From: Asterias rubens
Taxonomy: Eukaryota; Echinodermata; Asteroidea; Forcipulatida; Asteriidae
Length of the DNA stretch: 64,000 nucleotides
NCBI RefSeq assembly: GCF_902459465.1
Contig: NC_047067.1
Span: 20,769,680-20,833,679 of the forward strand
Reading direction: 5' to 3'
Below the pieces are notes generated by a model. It was not told where the DNA came from, searched no databases, and saw nothing but the letters and a program-made list of their open reading frames with translations. This document shows, piece after piece, positions 33,701-45,722 of the stretch. Each line of letters starts with the position of its first letter. Position 1 is the first letter of the stretch. A program made the translations under genes and the position numbers.

Positions 33701-35629
33701 TGACTACAATTACTTTCTATTGATACATTGATCTTATTGATTGTTATTACCAGTCCAAATGGAGTGCACCTCAGCATGCACAAGACGCAACGCGTGTTTC
33801 ATCAGATCATCCAGCTTACGAGCTCCGGTATATTCCTCTTTCTGTCAGGAAAAAATGTAATAATAATAACTCAGGAAACAGCTGATCTGTATTGTTACAC
33901 TGACTATCTAAGCTGGGACAATAACCCACTCCTTTCACAGCCTTTTCACCACAAAGAAGAGACAAATGCACACAATTCTTTTAAACTAATGCTTTGCTTA
34001 TTGCTACTCCTTAATTTACCTCTGGATAAATGTTGAGCGTAGGAAAGAATCGAACACCCTGGGCAGTACAGAGAGGATTGTCGTCATGGCAATTGACAGC
34101 TCCTATACGGATCACTCCTTCCATCTCTTTAGCAAATTCACGCCACTGAAGAAAAACAGTTTGAAAATGTTTTTAAAAACTTGAATTTTTACAGATTTTA
34201 GTTGCAGTATTATTCAGAGTCTAATATTGAGAGGCTGAATATCTCGCACAGGATGCTTAACATTATTGTGGTTTTTACACACTAAGATAGAAAGTATGAC
34301 TGGGGTAGGTTGAACAATTCACAAATGGTTGTTATTTTCTGGGAAAATGGTAGCAAGAGTAGGAGGGTTAAGACTTAGAGCAGATTTGAAGATTCTTACT
34401 ATTGGTGCAAGGTCGTGACAATGATGACAGCGCGGAGAGTAGAAATTGACAAACCAAATATCTTCACCAAACACCGATTGTTCTGCAGATCAAAAGAAAA
34501 ATAACAGTTAAATTAGGCTTTAATCATAGTACATTATAAAAATAAAACAAAAATTTGCATATGAAAAATATTCTCACCGAAATCCGTCTTTGAAAGAGTC
34601 ACCACCTCTGGGTCTTCATCATATAAACCTGGAAGAAAAAAAAACATGAATAAGAAACTGTCTATCCTTAACAAACACACAATTCATACAGCAATATTCC
34701 TTTGATATTTTCCTTTGACAACTTCTTCGACCTTTTCTATTTGTATACTCCCAACTCCTGACTCCAGACTTACTTTTCTTTAAAGTTAACAGAGTATAAT
34801 CAATATCAATTCATAAACCACAATTGAATATTGATGATACAACTTAATTTTACTTTTCTATCAAAAGGTGTCCAGGAACAAATCTAAATCTGCCCTAACC
34901 AAATTCCGTCTTGTAGTACTGCCAGCTCTCATAGCGGTTCCATCGTCCCTGTCCTTGCTGATCCTTGAGACCTTCCTCTCCAAAACGATCGTACTTCTTA
35001 CGAAGGTCCTCATCTTTCAGAACCTCATACGCTCGGTTAATTTCAACAAACTTGTCGTGTGCTTTGGGATCATCCTGTTAGTAACAACAAGATGAAAGAT
35101 TTTATTCTTTGGTTGCACAGAAAAATGAGCTTAATATGATTTGAAGAGAATACATTAAGCAGATTTATAGCTTATAAAATGCATGACTTTACTTATTTAA
35201 TGCAGGGCAATACTTGATCAGCTGATATTCAGGACTTGATTTACATGAAGCCACAGCCTTTGTTGCCCCTGGTTTTGGCCTTGGTGCTCTTTAGACAGTG
35301 TCCCACAGACTTTAAGATTTTACAATGGAAGTGCCCTTTGCAAAATGAAAATGGTCTTGCCCTCTCTAAGATTAAATTCCAGGCTAGTAACTTCTTGAAC
35401 CCACCTGGTTCTTATCTGGATGCATCTTAAGAGCAAGTTTCTTGAAAGCTCGTCGAATGTCTTTGGTACTTGCATCTCGTTCAATTACAAGTAGCTCGTA
35501 GTAATCCTTAGCAGCAGAGCACATGACCGCCATTGTACTCAATAAAACAAAGGCTATGATGGCACCCTTGACGCATGAACTTTGACCTCTGTTCATAAGC
35601 ATATAAGGTCTCTTTGTCTTGGCATCCAT
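27790..35629 (-). CDS. DNAJC10: ERdj5, DnaJ and thioredoxin-domain ER disulphide reductase
   Basis: ERdj5 reduces disulphides of misfolded ER proteins and recruits BiP for ER-associated degradation. Twenty coding exons (start to end): 35629-35405, 35074-34900, 34628-34578, 34482-34400, 34145-34020, 33841-33751, 33483-33406, 33102-33023, 32747-32619, 32384-32295, 31927-31805, 31564-31450, 31209-31073, 30953-30738, 30550-30395, 29919-29786, 29268-29067, 28553-28422, 28146-28063, 27822-27790. The product is 819 residues (human 793). A hydrophobic signal lies at about residues 22-40 and the J domain starts at 41 with HPD at 70-72. Redox motifs are CHHC (169-172), CPPC (503-506), CGPC (610-613) and CMPC (722-725). 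The protein ends in KDEL for ER retrieval. The ATG at 35629 is preferred over an in-frame upstream TTG. A non-coding 5' exon with donor at 36451-36452 and acceptor near 35776 is plausible. Confidence 0.97.
28797..28870 (+). mobile_element. tRNA-derived SINE head
   Basis: An A box (TGGTCAAGTGGTTAGAC) and a perfect B box (GGTTCGAATCC, 28846-28856) are correctly spaced, and the would-be anticodon loop contains TGC. The acceptor stem cannot pair, because GGCCGCC has no partner after the T arm. It is therefore a SINE promoter region rather than a working tRNA-Ala gene. It lies antisense in DNAJC10 intron 17. Confidence 0.7.
35240..35400 (+). repeat. Interspersed repeat, family R1 copy 2
   Basis: The segment carries the same ordered landmarks as the other R1 copies: CCTTTGTTGCCCCTGGTTTTG, CCTTGGTGCTCTTT, GAAGTGCCCTTTGC and GGTCTTGCCCTCTCTAA. 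It ends just at the DNAJC10 exon 1 donor (35403-35404), so the repeat abuts the splice site. Confidence 0.6.
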
Positions 35630-36720
35630 TGTAGTGATCAAGTTTGGAATCGAGTTGTTGATGAAATATTGCAGGATTTTCTTCTCAATTATTCAAAGAG
35701 GCCACTTCCGATGACCAAAGTTGTGTAGCTTGGAGGGTGCAAGGAGCATCAAATTATTTCCTTTCTTCATTGAACTAGAAAACAAAACAAAATAAAGTTG
35801 ATTAAGTGCATCACTAATTTAATTCTGAGTCTGACAATAAACTACATTAACCAAAGAAAACAGCTTGAGTTGAGGCTCATGTATTAACATAATGTTGATA
35901 GGTAACGTTATTGATAGGGTATTGAAAGATGCTGTATTCAACCACTAATGTTTCACTTTCACACATCATTCATAGTCCAAAAAATAGCCCCAATTGTGAG
36001 GCCATCAACACCTACAAAAAGGGCTCTCTACTAATAATACTATATCATCTAATCAGTGTCAGTGTCTATGTCATTGTCTTTTTTACTACATTTACAAAAA
36101 TCATGACAACCATCATTTATGATTTCGTTTGATAAGAACAATTATTTTGCAAACCTGTTCACTGACAAGACTGGTCGAAATTGCACAGGTATGTGATTTG
36201 GTAAAGATATACTGGGGTTGTCCTGTTCTGTTCTGAGTTTGTTTACTTAACTGTCTGTATAATCAGTATCTGAATCAGATCACTATCTACGCCGGCAAAA
36301 ATAAATCGGCGCACACATCACACCACAGACACAGTGATAACTTGACATCTATTCATTTTCTAAATGTTTAATAAACACAGTGTACATTTTAAGTAATATG
36401 GCATGTAATAAATCAATCGACTTCAAAATCGGTCGTAAAATAATGTACTTACACAACATTTAACACAAGAGTTAGGTTGTCGTTGTCATCGCATCGAACA
36501 ACTTCCTACATACACACATGCTTACGTGTACTAACTCAAAATTTAGTCTGCTACCCCAGATTTACAAGGCATGCATCCTTATGTCTCGAAATTGGGACCT
36601 AGACCCAAAAAAATAACAAAACCTTTGGGTCAAGGTGACTTCACGAGAGGGCGTTTTTCGACTGAAGGCTTTATTTTAGGAGCGGGAGGGGGCGGGCTGC
36701 CTGTCGCACGCGTTTTTTTT
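35630..36720 (-). promoter_or_regulatory. Probable DNAJC10 5' UTR and promoter region
   Basis: On the minus strand a good donor (GTAAGT) at 36452 ends a candidate non-coding first exon, and a TTTTCTAG acceptor lies near 35776. About 180 bp further upstream, 36688-36697 reads GGGGGCGGGC, a GC box, in a locally GC-rich stretch. This fits a TATA-less housekeeping promoter but rests on pattern only. Confidence 0.4.
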
Positions 36721-39700
36721 AACGCCTAGGTTGTGTGTGCTTGTTGTTTTAAAAAAAGGCGGGACATATTGAACAGTTTGTTGAATTTAACAATAAAGTC
36801 ACCATATTTTGTTTTAACGAATCAATGTTTTTGTTAGGCCTACACCACTACATACAAACACTCAAAAAGGGTGTTTCTTTGCCTACTTGTGCTGCTAATG
36901 AATAAGCTGTTTTGAAATTAACTCCCCTCCGTTTCCATTCGAAAACCAAGCACCTGCGTGGCCGGCTATTCATTTACATTATTTTAACATCGTCTATTTT
37001 ATTGGTTTCTTGGCATTTTTTCAGCATGGGACTACCATGACCCAATCGCCGGGGGGGGGGGGGGGGTCATTTTGATTTTGACAACGTCTTCTCGAACAAC
37101 ATGGACTGCCAGCTGCATATTTTATGTACATAATTATATACGGGCTAGGTAAATTCAGTGTGAAAAAAAAGTGATCGCCAAAGGAATATCTGGGGGTTTA
37201 TGTTTTCGTGAACGATTTGACAGATGTGATGCTGCTTCAAAACGAAACCCCCAATTTTGTAAACACATACAAAATGCTACATTTAAGTTTTTAAGCATTA
37301 TTTTCACTCATCCTTTTTTTTTTTTTTGGGGGGGGGGGGGGTTCTCAATAACACCACGTTGTGACACATACGCAATAAAAAAAGGGGAGAACAAAACTAG
37401 AATAGAGCCTCATCAACACATCAAACTTACAGCTGTCGAAAATAAATTACTCAATAATTTCACACAGTTTTGATTGAAATGCACAAGGCGCCACCAACCT
37501 GTGTTGAAAGCTGTGATTATGCAATTTTCTTTCCCATGGTATTGGTATTTTCAAAGAAAGAAAATAAATCACTACCTGTCGGCTGGGTAAAATGTATTAC
37601 GTGACTCAACTGTTTTTCCTACAGATTCGAGAAAAATGTCGCCTAGCAACCATTTTGATCCCATAGCCTACCTCATAACAATAAAGAAAAACAGTCGCTT
37701 GATTACATTTTGTTTTTGCTATTAAAACTGTATCAAATTATCAAACAGACGATTTTGATCTAATCGACAACAATGCTATTGTACAAGTGCTGATAATAAA
37801 GATTGCAATGTTACATAGTACACGTTGTTCACGATGTACAAATCGTGGTAAAAACACAAAAATATAGACTGTGAACTCTATTTGAACCCGCAGCCGTTTG
37901 TCCTTTGGATGAACCGATAGAAAGTACGGGCCGCGTTCGTTCCACTTAAACCCTAACCTTGAGTCAGCAAGCAAGCGCGTATCGCCAACATGACGTCATC
38001 GATTGCAGGACGCCAACCCGCACTGGTTATCCATACCCTTTTAAGGAAAGTGTATCGAATTTGCTGGGAACCAGCCTTCTCGAGTCGATGCGCACTCTTG
38101 TGGTTTGGCGGAATTTCTCAGAAAAGGGTCATTATGGTTGGGTAAAATTATAATACAGAAGCTCTTGGTTGCACAATATGGTTCAGTGCTCATGACAATA
38201 GATTATTCAAATTCGAGCTCTGAATTGTGCAATTTTATAACAGAGGCTTAGAAATAATTATTATAAAATATGATTTCGGGGCTTGCACCTCAGCAATGAA
38301 ATAAAAGGCAATTATTTTATGGCATATTAATATGATTAATTTTTAATTTCTTGCTATTAATATGTGTGCATTTTCATCAGCAATAGTGTGACGGAGGGAT
38401 TGACATGGAACAGATTTGTTGGAATAATGTTGGGTTTCATTTGCTTGTTTATTTGCTTGTTTGTTGGTTTGCAGTGTTTGTTGGTTGTTGGTTCCGTACC
38501 GTATCGATTTTGGAAGTAACGATTGCTTGCCCCTTTTCCATTAAAATATAATTGTCCCAATGGTGCTCTCTGGTCTAAATAAAAAAAAAACTAAAAAAAA
38601 ACGTAAAGTACATGACCCGATCATTTGTTTGAAGTGTTTAAGTAATTGTTGACAGGTTGTTCTTCTTCGTTTGTTTGTTTTGATTTTTATTGGCATTGTT
38701 GTCCTGGGTGCGGGTCATCAGATCACAACATTACAGCAGGTTTGGTCCAATCAATAATTAACAACATGACCCAGTGCGTAATATTTTAAGGACATATCCG
38801 GCGTGTTACGTAAGGGGTGGTCTCAATATCACTTCGCGCATTCTAAAATTATTTTCATATATTTTTAAATTCTGACAAGTTAATGGACTTTTATTAATTT
38901 ATTTCTCACATAACATCCATAAACAAGTTCAAACTGTTAAAACCTGCCGATTGAAAAAAAAAACGAACTTTGTAAGGAACTACTTGTTTTAGCGGATGTA
39001 TTACTCAGCAACTGCATGCCATGTGTGTACGTGGAGTACGATGTATACATGATATCAAGGTACATCCCTATCAAAGTGTACAGTTATAATGTAGATTCAT
39101 AACGTGTGTTATGATCACACGCAAAGGGCGCCTGCCCTTAACTTGACCTCGCTTGTTGTTGTATCGATTTTCGTCGTGTTTTTACGTCGTTTTGAGCGCA
39201 AGTTGACCAACAGTAATCAATGTCATTTATCTCCAAGATTCAGAAGATAACCAAGAACACCATAGGATAGAGGAAAGAGCGTTTATTGACCACCGAACTT
39301 CTAAAGTTTGGACGAGGAACAGGTAAGGATTTAGACCGAGTTTGGTCCCGTGCAGTTCGCACCGTGTGTGTTGTGTTTTCGTTGTGCACATAGTCGTCTG
39401 TGTATTTACTGTCGTCTGTGCCTGCGCGTGCGACCAAAACAATGTGCAGCTCTCCCAAGAAATGTTTATTGAACATTGGTCATGTTTGTGCAGTTGTTGC
39501 TGAAACATTCCCAAATTCATATCCAATTACTAAAGTGAAGTATTCAGAAGTACTGAGCCTAGTCAGTAGGCCCAAACATGACAAACGACCAACAAACAAG
39601 TACATTTATAACACGGGTCGGGCAATCTGCATACCAATTTTATTTGTGATATGGTGACATGACATCCCTAGGGTACCGCATCCCTAGTGTAGTCTGTAAT

Positions 39701-39831
39701 GTTTGTTAAAAGGACCGTTCAGCATAGTCGGGTTGATTATCACCATGAAGTAGTTATCCTGACTGCATACCAGGCAACTTGACCTAAGTTTCACATTTTC
39801 CTGTTGGTACACTTTGCAGAAATCTTTGCAG
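36721..39831. other. Non-coding region with homopolymer runs and a CpG-rich island
   Basis: No recognised coding exon. A G run lies at 37050-37066, and T and G runs lie at 37315-37340. A more CpG-rich stretch at 37880-38130 contains a full CRE octamer TGACGTCA at 37991-37998. At 39300-39330 GAGGAACAGGTAAGG could be the donor of a non-coding first exon running away from DNAJC10, but this is weak. Confidence 0.4.
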
Positions 39832-39963
39832 GGATAACTTTCCGTATGGCGCCACCACTTTTCCCCTCATTTTTACAAAAAGGGATATCTCTTTGAGGTA
39901 AATTAGATACTATATTATTTCATATTGAATGAAAAAGTGGTGGCGCCATACGGAAACTTTTCC
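39832..39963. mobile_element. 132-bp MITE, 8-bp TSD (copy 1)
   Basis: Termini are GGATAACTTTCCGTATGG and CCATACGGAAACTTTTCC. Perfect 8-bp target duplications CTTTGCAG lie at 39824-39831 and 39964-39971. The arms (GGCGCCACCACTTTT and complement) enclose an AT-rich centre. The 8-bp duplication suits hAT or P-type transposases; it has no coding capacity. Confidence 0.93.
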
Positions 39964-40045
39964 CTTTGCAGTTCCACCGGCCACCCCACATTTTTTGTGA
40001 TGATATTGTTCGCTGTCCTGCATGCCTAGACCTAGTTGCGATATG

Positions 40046-40177
40046 GGATAACTTTCCGTATGGCGCCACCACTTTTTCACTCATTTTTACAAAAAGGAAT
40101 ATATCATTGAGGTAAATAAGATACTATATTATTTCATATCGAATGAAAAAGTGGTGGCGCCATACAGAAACTTTTCC
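40046..40177. mobile_element. 132-bp MITE, 8-bp TSD (copy 2)
   Basis: Same length and termini as the copy at 39832, about 95% alike by eye, in the same orientation. Perfect 8-bp target duplications GCGATATG lie at 40038-40045 and 40178-40185. The different duplication shows an independent insertion rather than a local segmental copy. Confidence 0.93.
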
Positions 40178-40185
40178 GCGATATG

Positions 40186-41659
40186 TAACCATCCTCCCTG
40201 GCGGCGAAGAGTAGGGTTACGTTAACGCAACTAGCCTAGACCCAGTAACCAGGGCTCTGTGCACATTTTAAATTTGTTTTGACAATTGTATTTTCAAATT
40301 AGTAATGAGTCAGAGGTCCATAAAGATAACAGGAGAGAAACCAGCATTAATGTTTTCTTTCTTATACTTTCTGATAATCACTGAAATTGCATGAACTGAG
40401 TTCAAGCATTGTAGCTAGAACGTTAAATAAATTATTTCAAAAACTTGATCAGTTCTTTGATTTAAAAAAAAACCATAAATAGAAGTTTTAGTACATCTTT
40501 GGTTTCCAATACAAGACTATTTTGGATTGTGAATCGAACTTGATGGACTTAATTTTGTAGACAAACAATTGTTGACTGGAATTTGAGATGGCTCGACTGC
40601 TACACATACATGTAGCTCATGTATACATGATGTAGGTCAACAGTAAGTAACTTCCTGTCTTTGATATTAGTATTGGCAATTCATTGGTGAAGTACATGTA
40701 CATGTAAAGGTCTAAAGGTCACTGTAGATCAGTAGGCTGGTCTCAACGATCCCATCCATAATGTCGGATGATAGAGAAACCATGTTCTAGATTCTGACTT
40801 GTGACACAACAGGAATATTGATCGCTCAATCTTGCAGCCCCCATGTGGTGAAGCGATAGATACATTCACCCATGGGGAATGTGCAATGTGTGTTTCCTTG
40901 TAGAACATCACGTAGCGGTGCATCAAAGTAACATTAATGTGTCACGTAAACTGTCTTTTATTTATCTTCGGAGAGGATCTGTGTTATAGTAATTTCAGGT
41001 TATGAAATCTTCTGGGTGCCAACATGACTTGTTCACTTCAGTCTTCAATACGTACAATCACAAAAGAGTTACATGGTGTGGACGTACAAAATGTACTTGA
41101 TGAATCTGTTTACTGTAGACCCCATGTACATGTACTATGCATGTAGTACGGAGTACACACAAATTGTAAATTTATAGAAAATGTAGCCTAAATAATTACG
41201 TTAAGATCAATAACAAATTTTCCTTTAAGAAGCGTTTGAAAACCATCAGTTTAGTACAATTGACATGTTGTTTTTGCAATAAATAATTGATTGTGCAGTC
41301 AGCTTGGAAACTTCTTAATAATACAAAACTGATGTTCCATCTGGTTTCTTGTGAACTAATGTACACGTACATAAATGCATAAAATTTGATTCCATATTGT
41401 AAGATAATCTTGTACTGCTGTTATCTCACATGTAATTTCAAAATCATTCAAGCAAGTGCTTGTGCTTCATAGTTGGGGATCTTAGATGTACACAGCTGTG
41501 TGCCCTGATACTTCATTATGGCAGTAACAAGTACAGGTTAAAATGGCTTCCGACTAGCACCCCCCCCCCCCCTCCTATGGCAAAATTTGGAGACTGCTTA
41601 CTTAAGAGGTCGCAGGTTTAAGTCCCTCTCAAGTACAACCTAAAAATCAAATAATTTTC
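40186..41659. other. Non-coding, nothing recognised
   Basis: AT-rich sequence with scattered CATGTA-rich simple stretches (for example near 40590-40720 and 41120). A partial tRNA-like B box (GCAGGTTTAAGTCCC) lies at about 41614-41630, and a C run at 41561-41572. No coding exon is supported. Confidence 0.5.
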
Positions 41660-42078
41660 TTAAAGGGTCTATGTACTTTTTCCTAACACAAACCACAGTG
41701 TCCACAGATTTTAAACTTTCACAGTTTGAAGATTATGATAGTAGAAAGCTTCCCTTGAAATTTTACTTACTGAGGTGCTGTAGTTTTTGAGAAATGAGTA
41801 AAACAAATAATCTTCGTCTCAGTTTTAGCATGTAAAAATATATTAACCAATTATGCTATGGTTTTGGTATAATATCATTTAACTGTTTTGGGGGGATTTT
41901 ACATGCTGAAATAATTTTCGTCTTCCTGAGACGAAAATTACTTTGTGACTTGTCTTACTGGTTTCTCAAAAACTACACAACCTCAGTTAGTAATAGGGAA
42001 GATTTCCTCTATCATTATCTTCAAACCCTGTTTGATGTAAATCTGTGGACATTTTGAAAAAGTACCCGAATCTTTTGA
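41660..42078. mobile_element. About 420-bp palindromic MITE
   Basis: The left part (TTAAAGGGTCTATGTACTTT, then AGTGTCCACAGATTT) is mirrored at the right by AAATCTGTGGACATT and AAAAAGTACCCGAATCTTTT. Inner arms also pair: GTAGTTTTTGAGAAATGAGT with GGTTTCTCAAAAACTAC, and a centre with TTTTCGTCT and AGACGAAAA. The element is diverged, so target duplication is unclear. I recall similar repeats from echinoderm sequence, unverified. Confidence 0.8.
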
Positions 42079-45000
42079 ACTTGCAGCGATTCAATTAACA
42101 TGGATGACATTTAAATTTGTTTACTGGTACATGTATTTTCAGTTCCTTTTGTTAAACACTGACAGACCATCTGTCATATGAGCAAAAATGTAATGAATAA
42201 TTCCAACAGCCATATGAAGCACTGAATGCATTTAAAGCCATTTGTATGGGTGCATTTACATGTAGGCCTCCGTGTAGCCCTACATAATTTTGAAAGGAAA
42301 AAAAAACCCTCTGTGGTTTCCTTTCCTTTTCAAATTCATTGTATTCATTATTTAACTTCCGAATTGCCACCAGATGGTATTGTACATGGGTGTCCTTTTC
42401 CTGCACAAGCTGTCTAGTACTTCTGTGCCATTAATGATATAATATTAGAAATATGGCATATAAAACCATAAGAATACCAGGAACACAGTGTGTGATCTGT
42501 GGTCGTGACCCTTATGGTCCCTGCTTTAGTACTGGTATGCAAAAGGTTTTTTTTTCTTCATATGGTTAAAGTTTGGTGGTGTCCCCATTATATATGGCAT
42601 GGATTGGTTTACACCCAAAAAAAACCAACGAACTTCAATTGACTTCTCAATCATTTCTCAATCAACATTATAGGGCTTTGTCAATAAACATGATAAAGCA
42701 AAAGGTTTTATCAACTTTGGTCAAATACTTTGTTTACTTGTATTGCCTTGGTGTGGAACTGTTTACCCCTGCTTCTCCTGCATGTATCTTTCCTTGTATA
42801 CATGTACGTGTAGTGAGATTGAAGAACTGTTTTGATACAAATTTACATAGCTGTATGCAAACACAAGTTATGCTGATATCAACTTTTTACAAACAAGCTT
42901 TAAAATCATTACCCTAAATCCCAGTTTTGCTAGATTTTTTAAGGGTTCAATACAGAGTAACCCAGTAGTAACATACATTTCGTGATCTGTATTCCGTTCA
43001 ATAAAGTTGAAGAAAACATGTTTGGCAAGAAGCATTAGATTCGTCTTTCATAACAAAACAATTTATTATTGAAATGAGTATTGGATTGTAGGCTATAACA
43101 AGCAGTACTAAAGGAGGTTACACACCCGTACCTGTACAATGTATGTTGTTACAGTCACCCTGTAGGGTACCAGATGAAAGTTATTGACCCCTCGCATTCA
43201 TCATTTGCGCCGTTATGGGAGTCAATTCCTTCGTGCACATTTTGACTCACAACATGGTAGAAAAGATAGGCGTATGTAAGCTCGCTCCGCATTGTGAAAT
43301 TGGTCAATAGGTACAAGTGTCAAAATTATACAGTTTATTCAAAAAGCAAAAGTAAGAATTCACTATTACCATGGTTTTTCCCTTAAGAGTATTTCTTGGA
43401 ATTGATGAACTATTGTGCTATTCAAAAGTCACTATGAATCAATCATCTACAATTGTCAGGGGACATAGCTCTGTATTACGATGTTCGAGACCAGAGGTAG
43501 TCTCTTACGTGCTTCAGACTTCTAAATCTAAGGGGGTTTCGGATCTCCATTGCCACAAGCTTTTTATGTCTGGATTCAAACTAGGTCTCATATTTTTCAG
43601 TGACTTCTGTCTTCTCTCTCTGTTAAACCACAGGATTCTCACATCCTTCTGTTCTCTTACAAGAGGAACTTCGCAAATTGAATTATTTCCCAGCAGATTG
43701 AAGAATCTGCTAAGTACCTGTATATTTTAGACAGATTTTAAAGTGAATATTAAGTCTAGAACAAAATTCTTATAATGTTTGTAGTGTTTGTAAATGGACA
43801 ATTAGAGAATTGAAAATAAAAATTAAGACTTTTAAATTGTGATTACAAAGAGAAATTACATTCATAAGAGGCAATTGGTTCCAGTCTCCTTGTAATTACT
43901 TTGATGGCCCTTTTTATGCCCCAGTATCAATTTCCTTCATAAAGTTTTTTGTCAACAAGAAATAAATGGAACAAATTTCAGGATATAAGAAACAATGCAT
44001 GTTCATGTAGGCCTATATCCTGTATTAAAAAAATGTTCAACTTTATACATCCTATCATAATGAAATAAAACTAACAATTTAACTTCATAAATTTCCGTCC
44101 ACTTGTTCAACAACAGGAAAGTGCTTACTTTCCTTCTCCTTTTCCTTAAATGAGGAGGTTGAGTCAATGTCAATGACTTTAGAGGGATAGTACCTTTACC
44201 CCACTTACTGTACTTCTAGGATCCTTCCTCTGTCCTTGTTCCTGCATTTGTTTGTCAATTGGTTTGAAATACTGAGGCATGTCTGGACTGCCGGTGTGAT
44301 TTACTGTCAGGTGGAAGCAGTCTTGTTTGTTAGAAACTGTAAAAACATACTTGGTTTCACCAAAGACTGACCAAAACAGCCGGTAATAAAATAACAACAA
44401 ATATATTGATACCCCCCCCCCCTAAAAAACACACAACAAAATAAATACATAAATGAATAAATAAATAGATGAAATAAAAAAGGAAATAAACGATAAAACA
44501 AATAAAAACAAATAATAATAGTGTTTGTATTACTTGGTAATAAATTGCTTCATAAAAACTAAAATCATCAAGTTTTTTACTGCTCTTTTTTAACTCTTGA
44601 GTAAACATTTGTTACTCTCTATGTTGTTTTTAACAATGCAATTTAACTGATCTATAAAAAAAAGAAAATATCTTCCTGTTTATTGGTTTGTTGTTCCAAA
44701 CCCCTTCAGTTGTTTCTCCCACGCACTGTGATTATTTTTAACTAGAATCTTTCAATCCAAGAGTAAAACCCCTTTGGAAATGAAAACTAAAGAAAAGGAA
44801 TTTGTAACCAATACTTTGGAAATGAAATATCCTCTTAATTTCAGTTGGATATTAACTTTCCTTGAATAAACTCTACAGTGTTCCTGTTCTGCTCTGCGTG
44901 TTGTGAGCAAGACGGCAAGAGAAATTTCTTAGAAGTGTTTACGGCAGTCCCTAATTGGGATGTCATAGCTGGAGATTGCTCCATGGCTGGAGGTACTGTG

Positions 45001-45722
45001 AGGAGGGAATCGAGTAGATGGCCTACAGTATTCACTGCACAGCCTCAAGCCTTTTATGAACTGTGGGTTGATGGAATGTTATCAAACATGTACACCTACA
45101 CATAAAATACTTTTTACCACCAGCAAAAAGAAAACAGACTAAATATGTTTGTGATATTTGATATCAACTTACAACAAACATATTGTTAAATTGAATTCTC
45201 TGTTTTTCTGAAAATATATAAAGTTAAATGTCGACCTGATTATAAGAAATTGTCTTAAATAAGATGTGGCATGCTGACCTGATTTTACTTTGACCTGCAT
45301 TACACGCCTTAAGCTTTCTTCTTCTACATACATTATATATCTGTTTTCTAAATTTATCTTACTGCCACATGAAATGTGTTTGGATTGTTTTATTAGCTGA
45401 GGTGTTATGTGACATTATTGAAGAGTATCAGAGTTAGGGCCAATAGAAATGTTATTCAGGGATGCATTATATATGTAATGTTATGGCAAGAAAAACTCAA
45501 GAACCTTCAAAAACTCTTGACTTTTAAAAGTCTAAGACAACAACTTCATGTATAGATAACTATCCAGATTTTAATCATAAAAAGCAGCCATTCATCAAAC
45601 ATTGTTCTCAAATTTTGTAGTATTTTATTATAAAATTGTTTGATGATGTGGTTAGACTTTATATACTTTGTGGTTCCTGAGGTTGTGATGTTTAATTGTT
45701 GCTCATCTATCTTCAAGTTTGT
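42079..45722. other. Non-coding, nothing recognised
   Basis: AT-rich sequence. Several open frames of 60-120 codons occur but none shows a domain, codon bias or plausible splice context. An A/T-rich simple region with a C run lies at 44411-44520. A short segment at 43150-43310 has a more complex composition but no identified function. Confidence 0.5.

Noticed and set aside
35627-35641. Earlier in-frame start for DNAJC10 at 35641
   Set aside because: The codon there is TTG; the ATG at 35629 gives a normal N-terminus with signal sequence.
37741-37974. Minus-strand 77-codon frame as a membrane peptide
   Set aside because: Somewhat hydrophobic but no start context, homology or exon structure; likely chance or repeat-derived.
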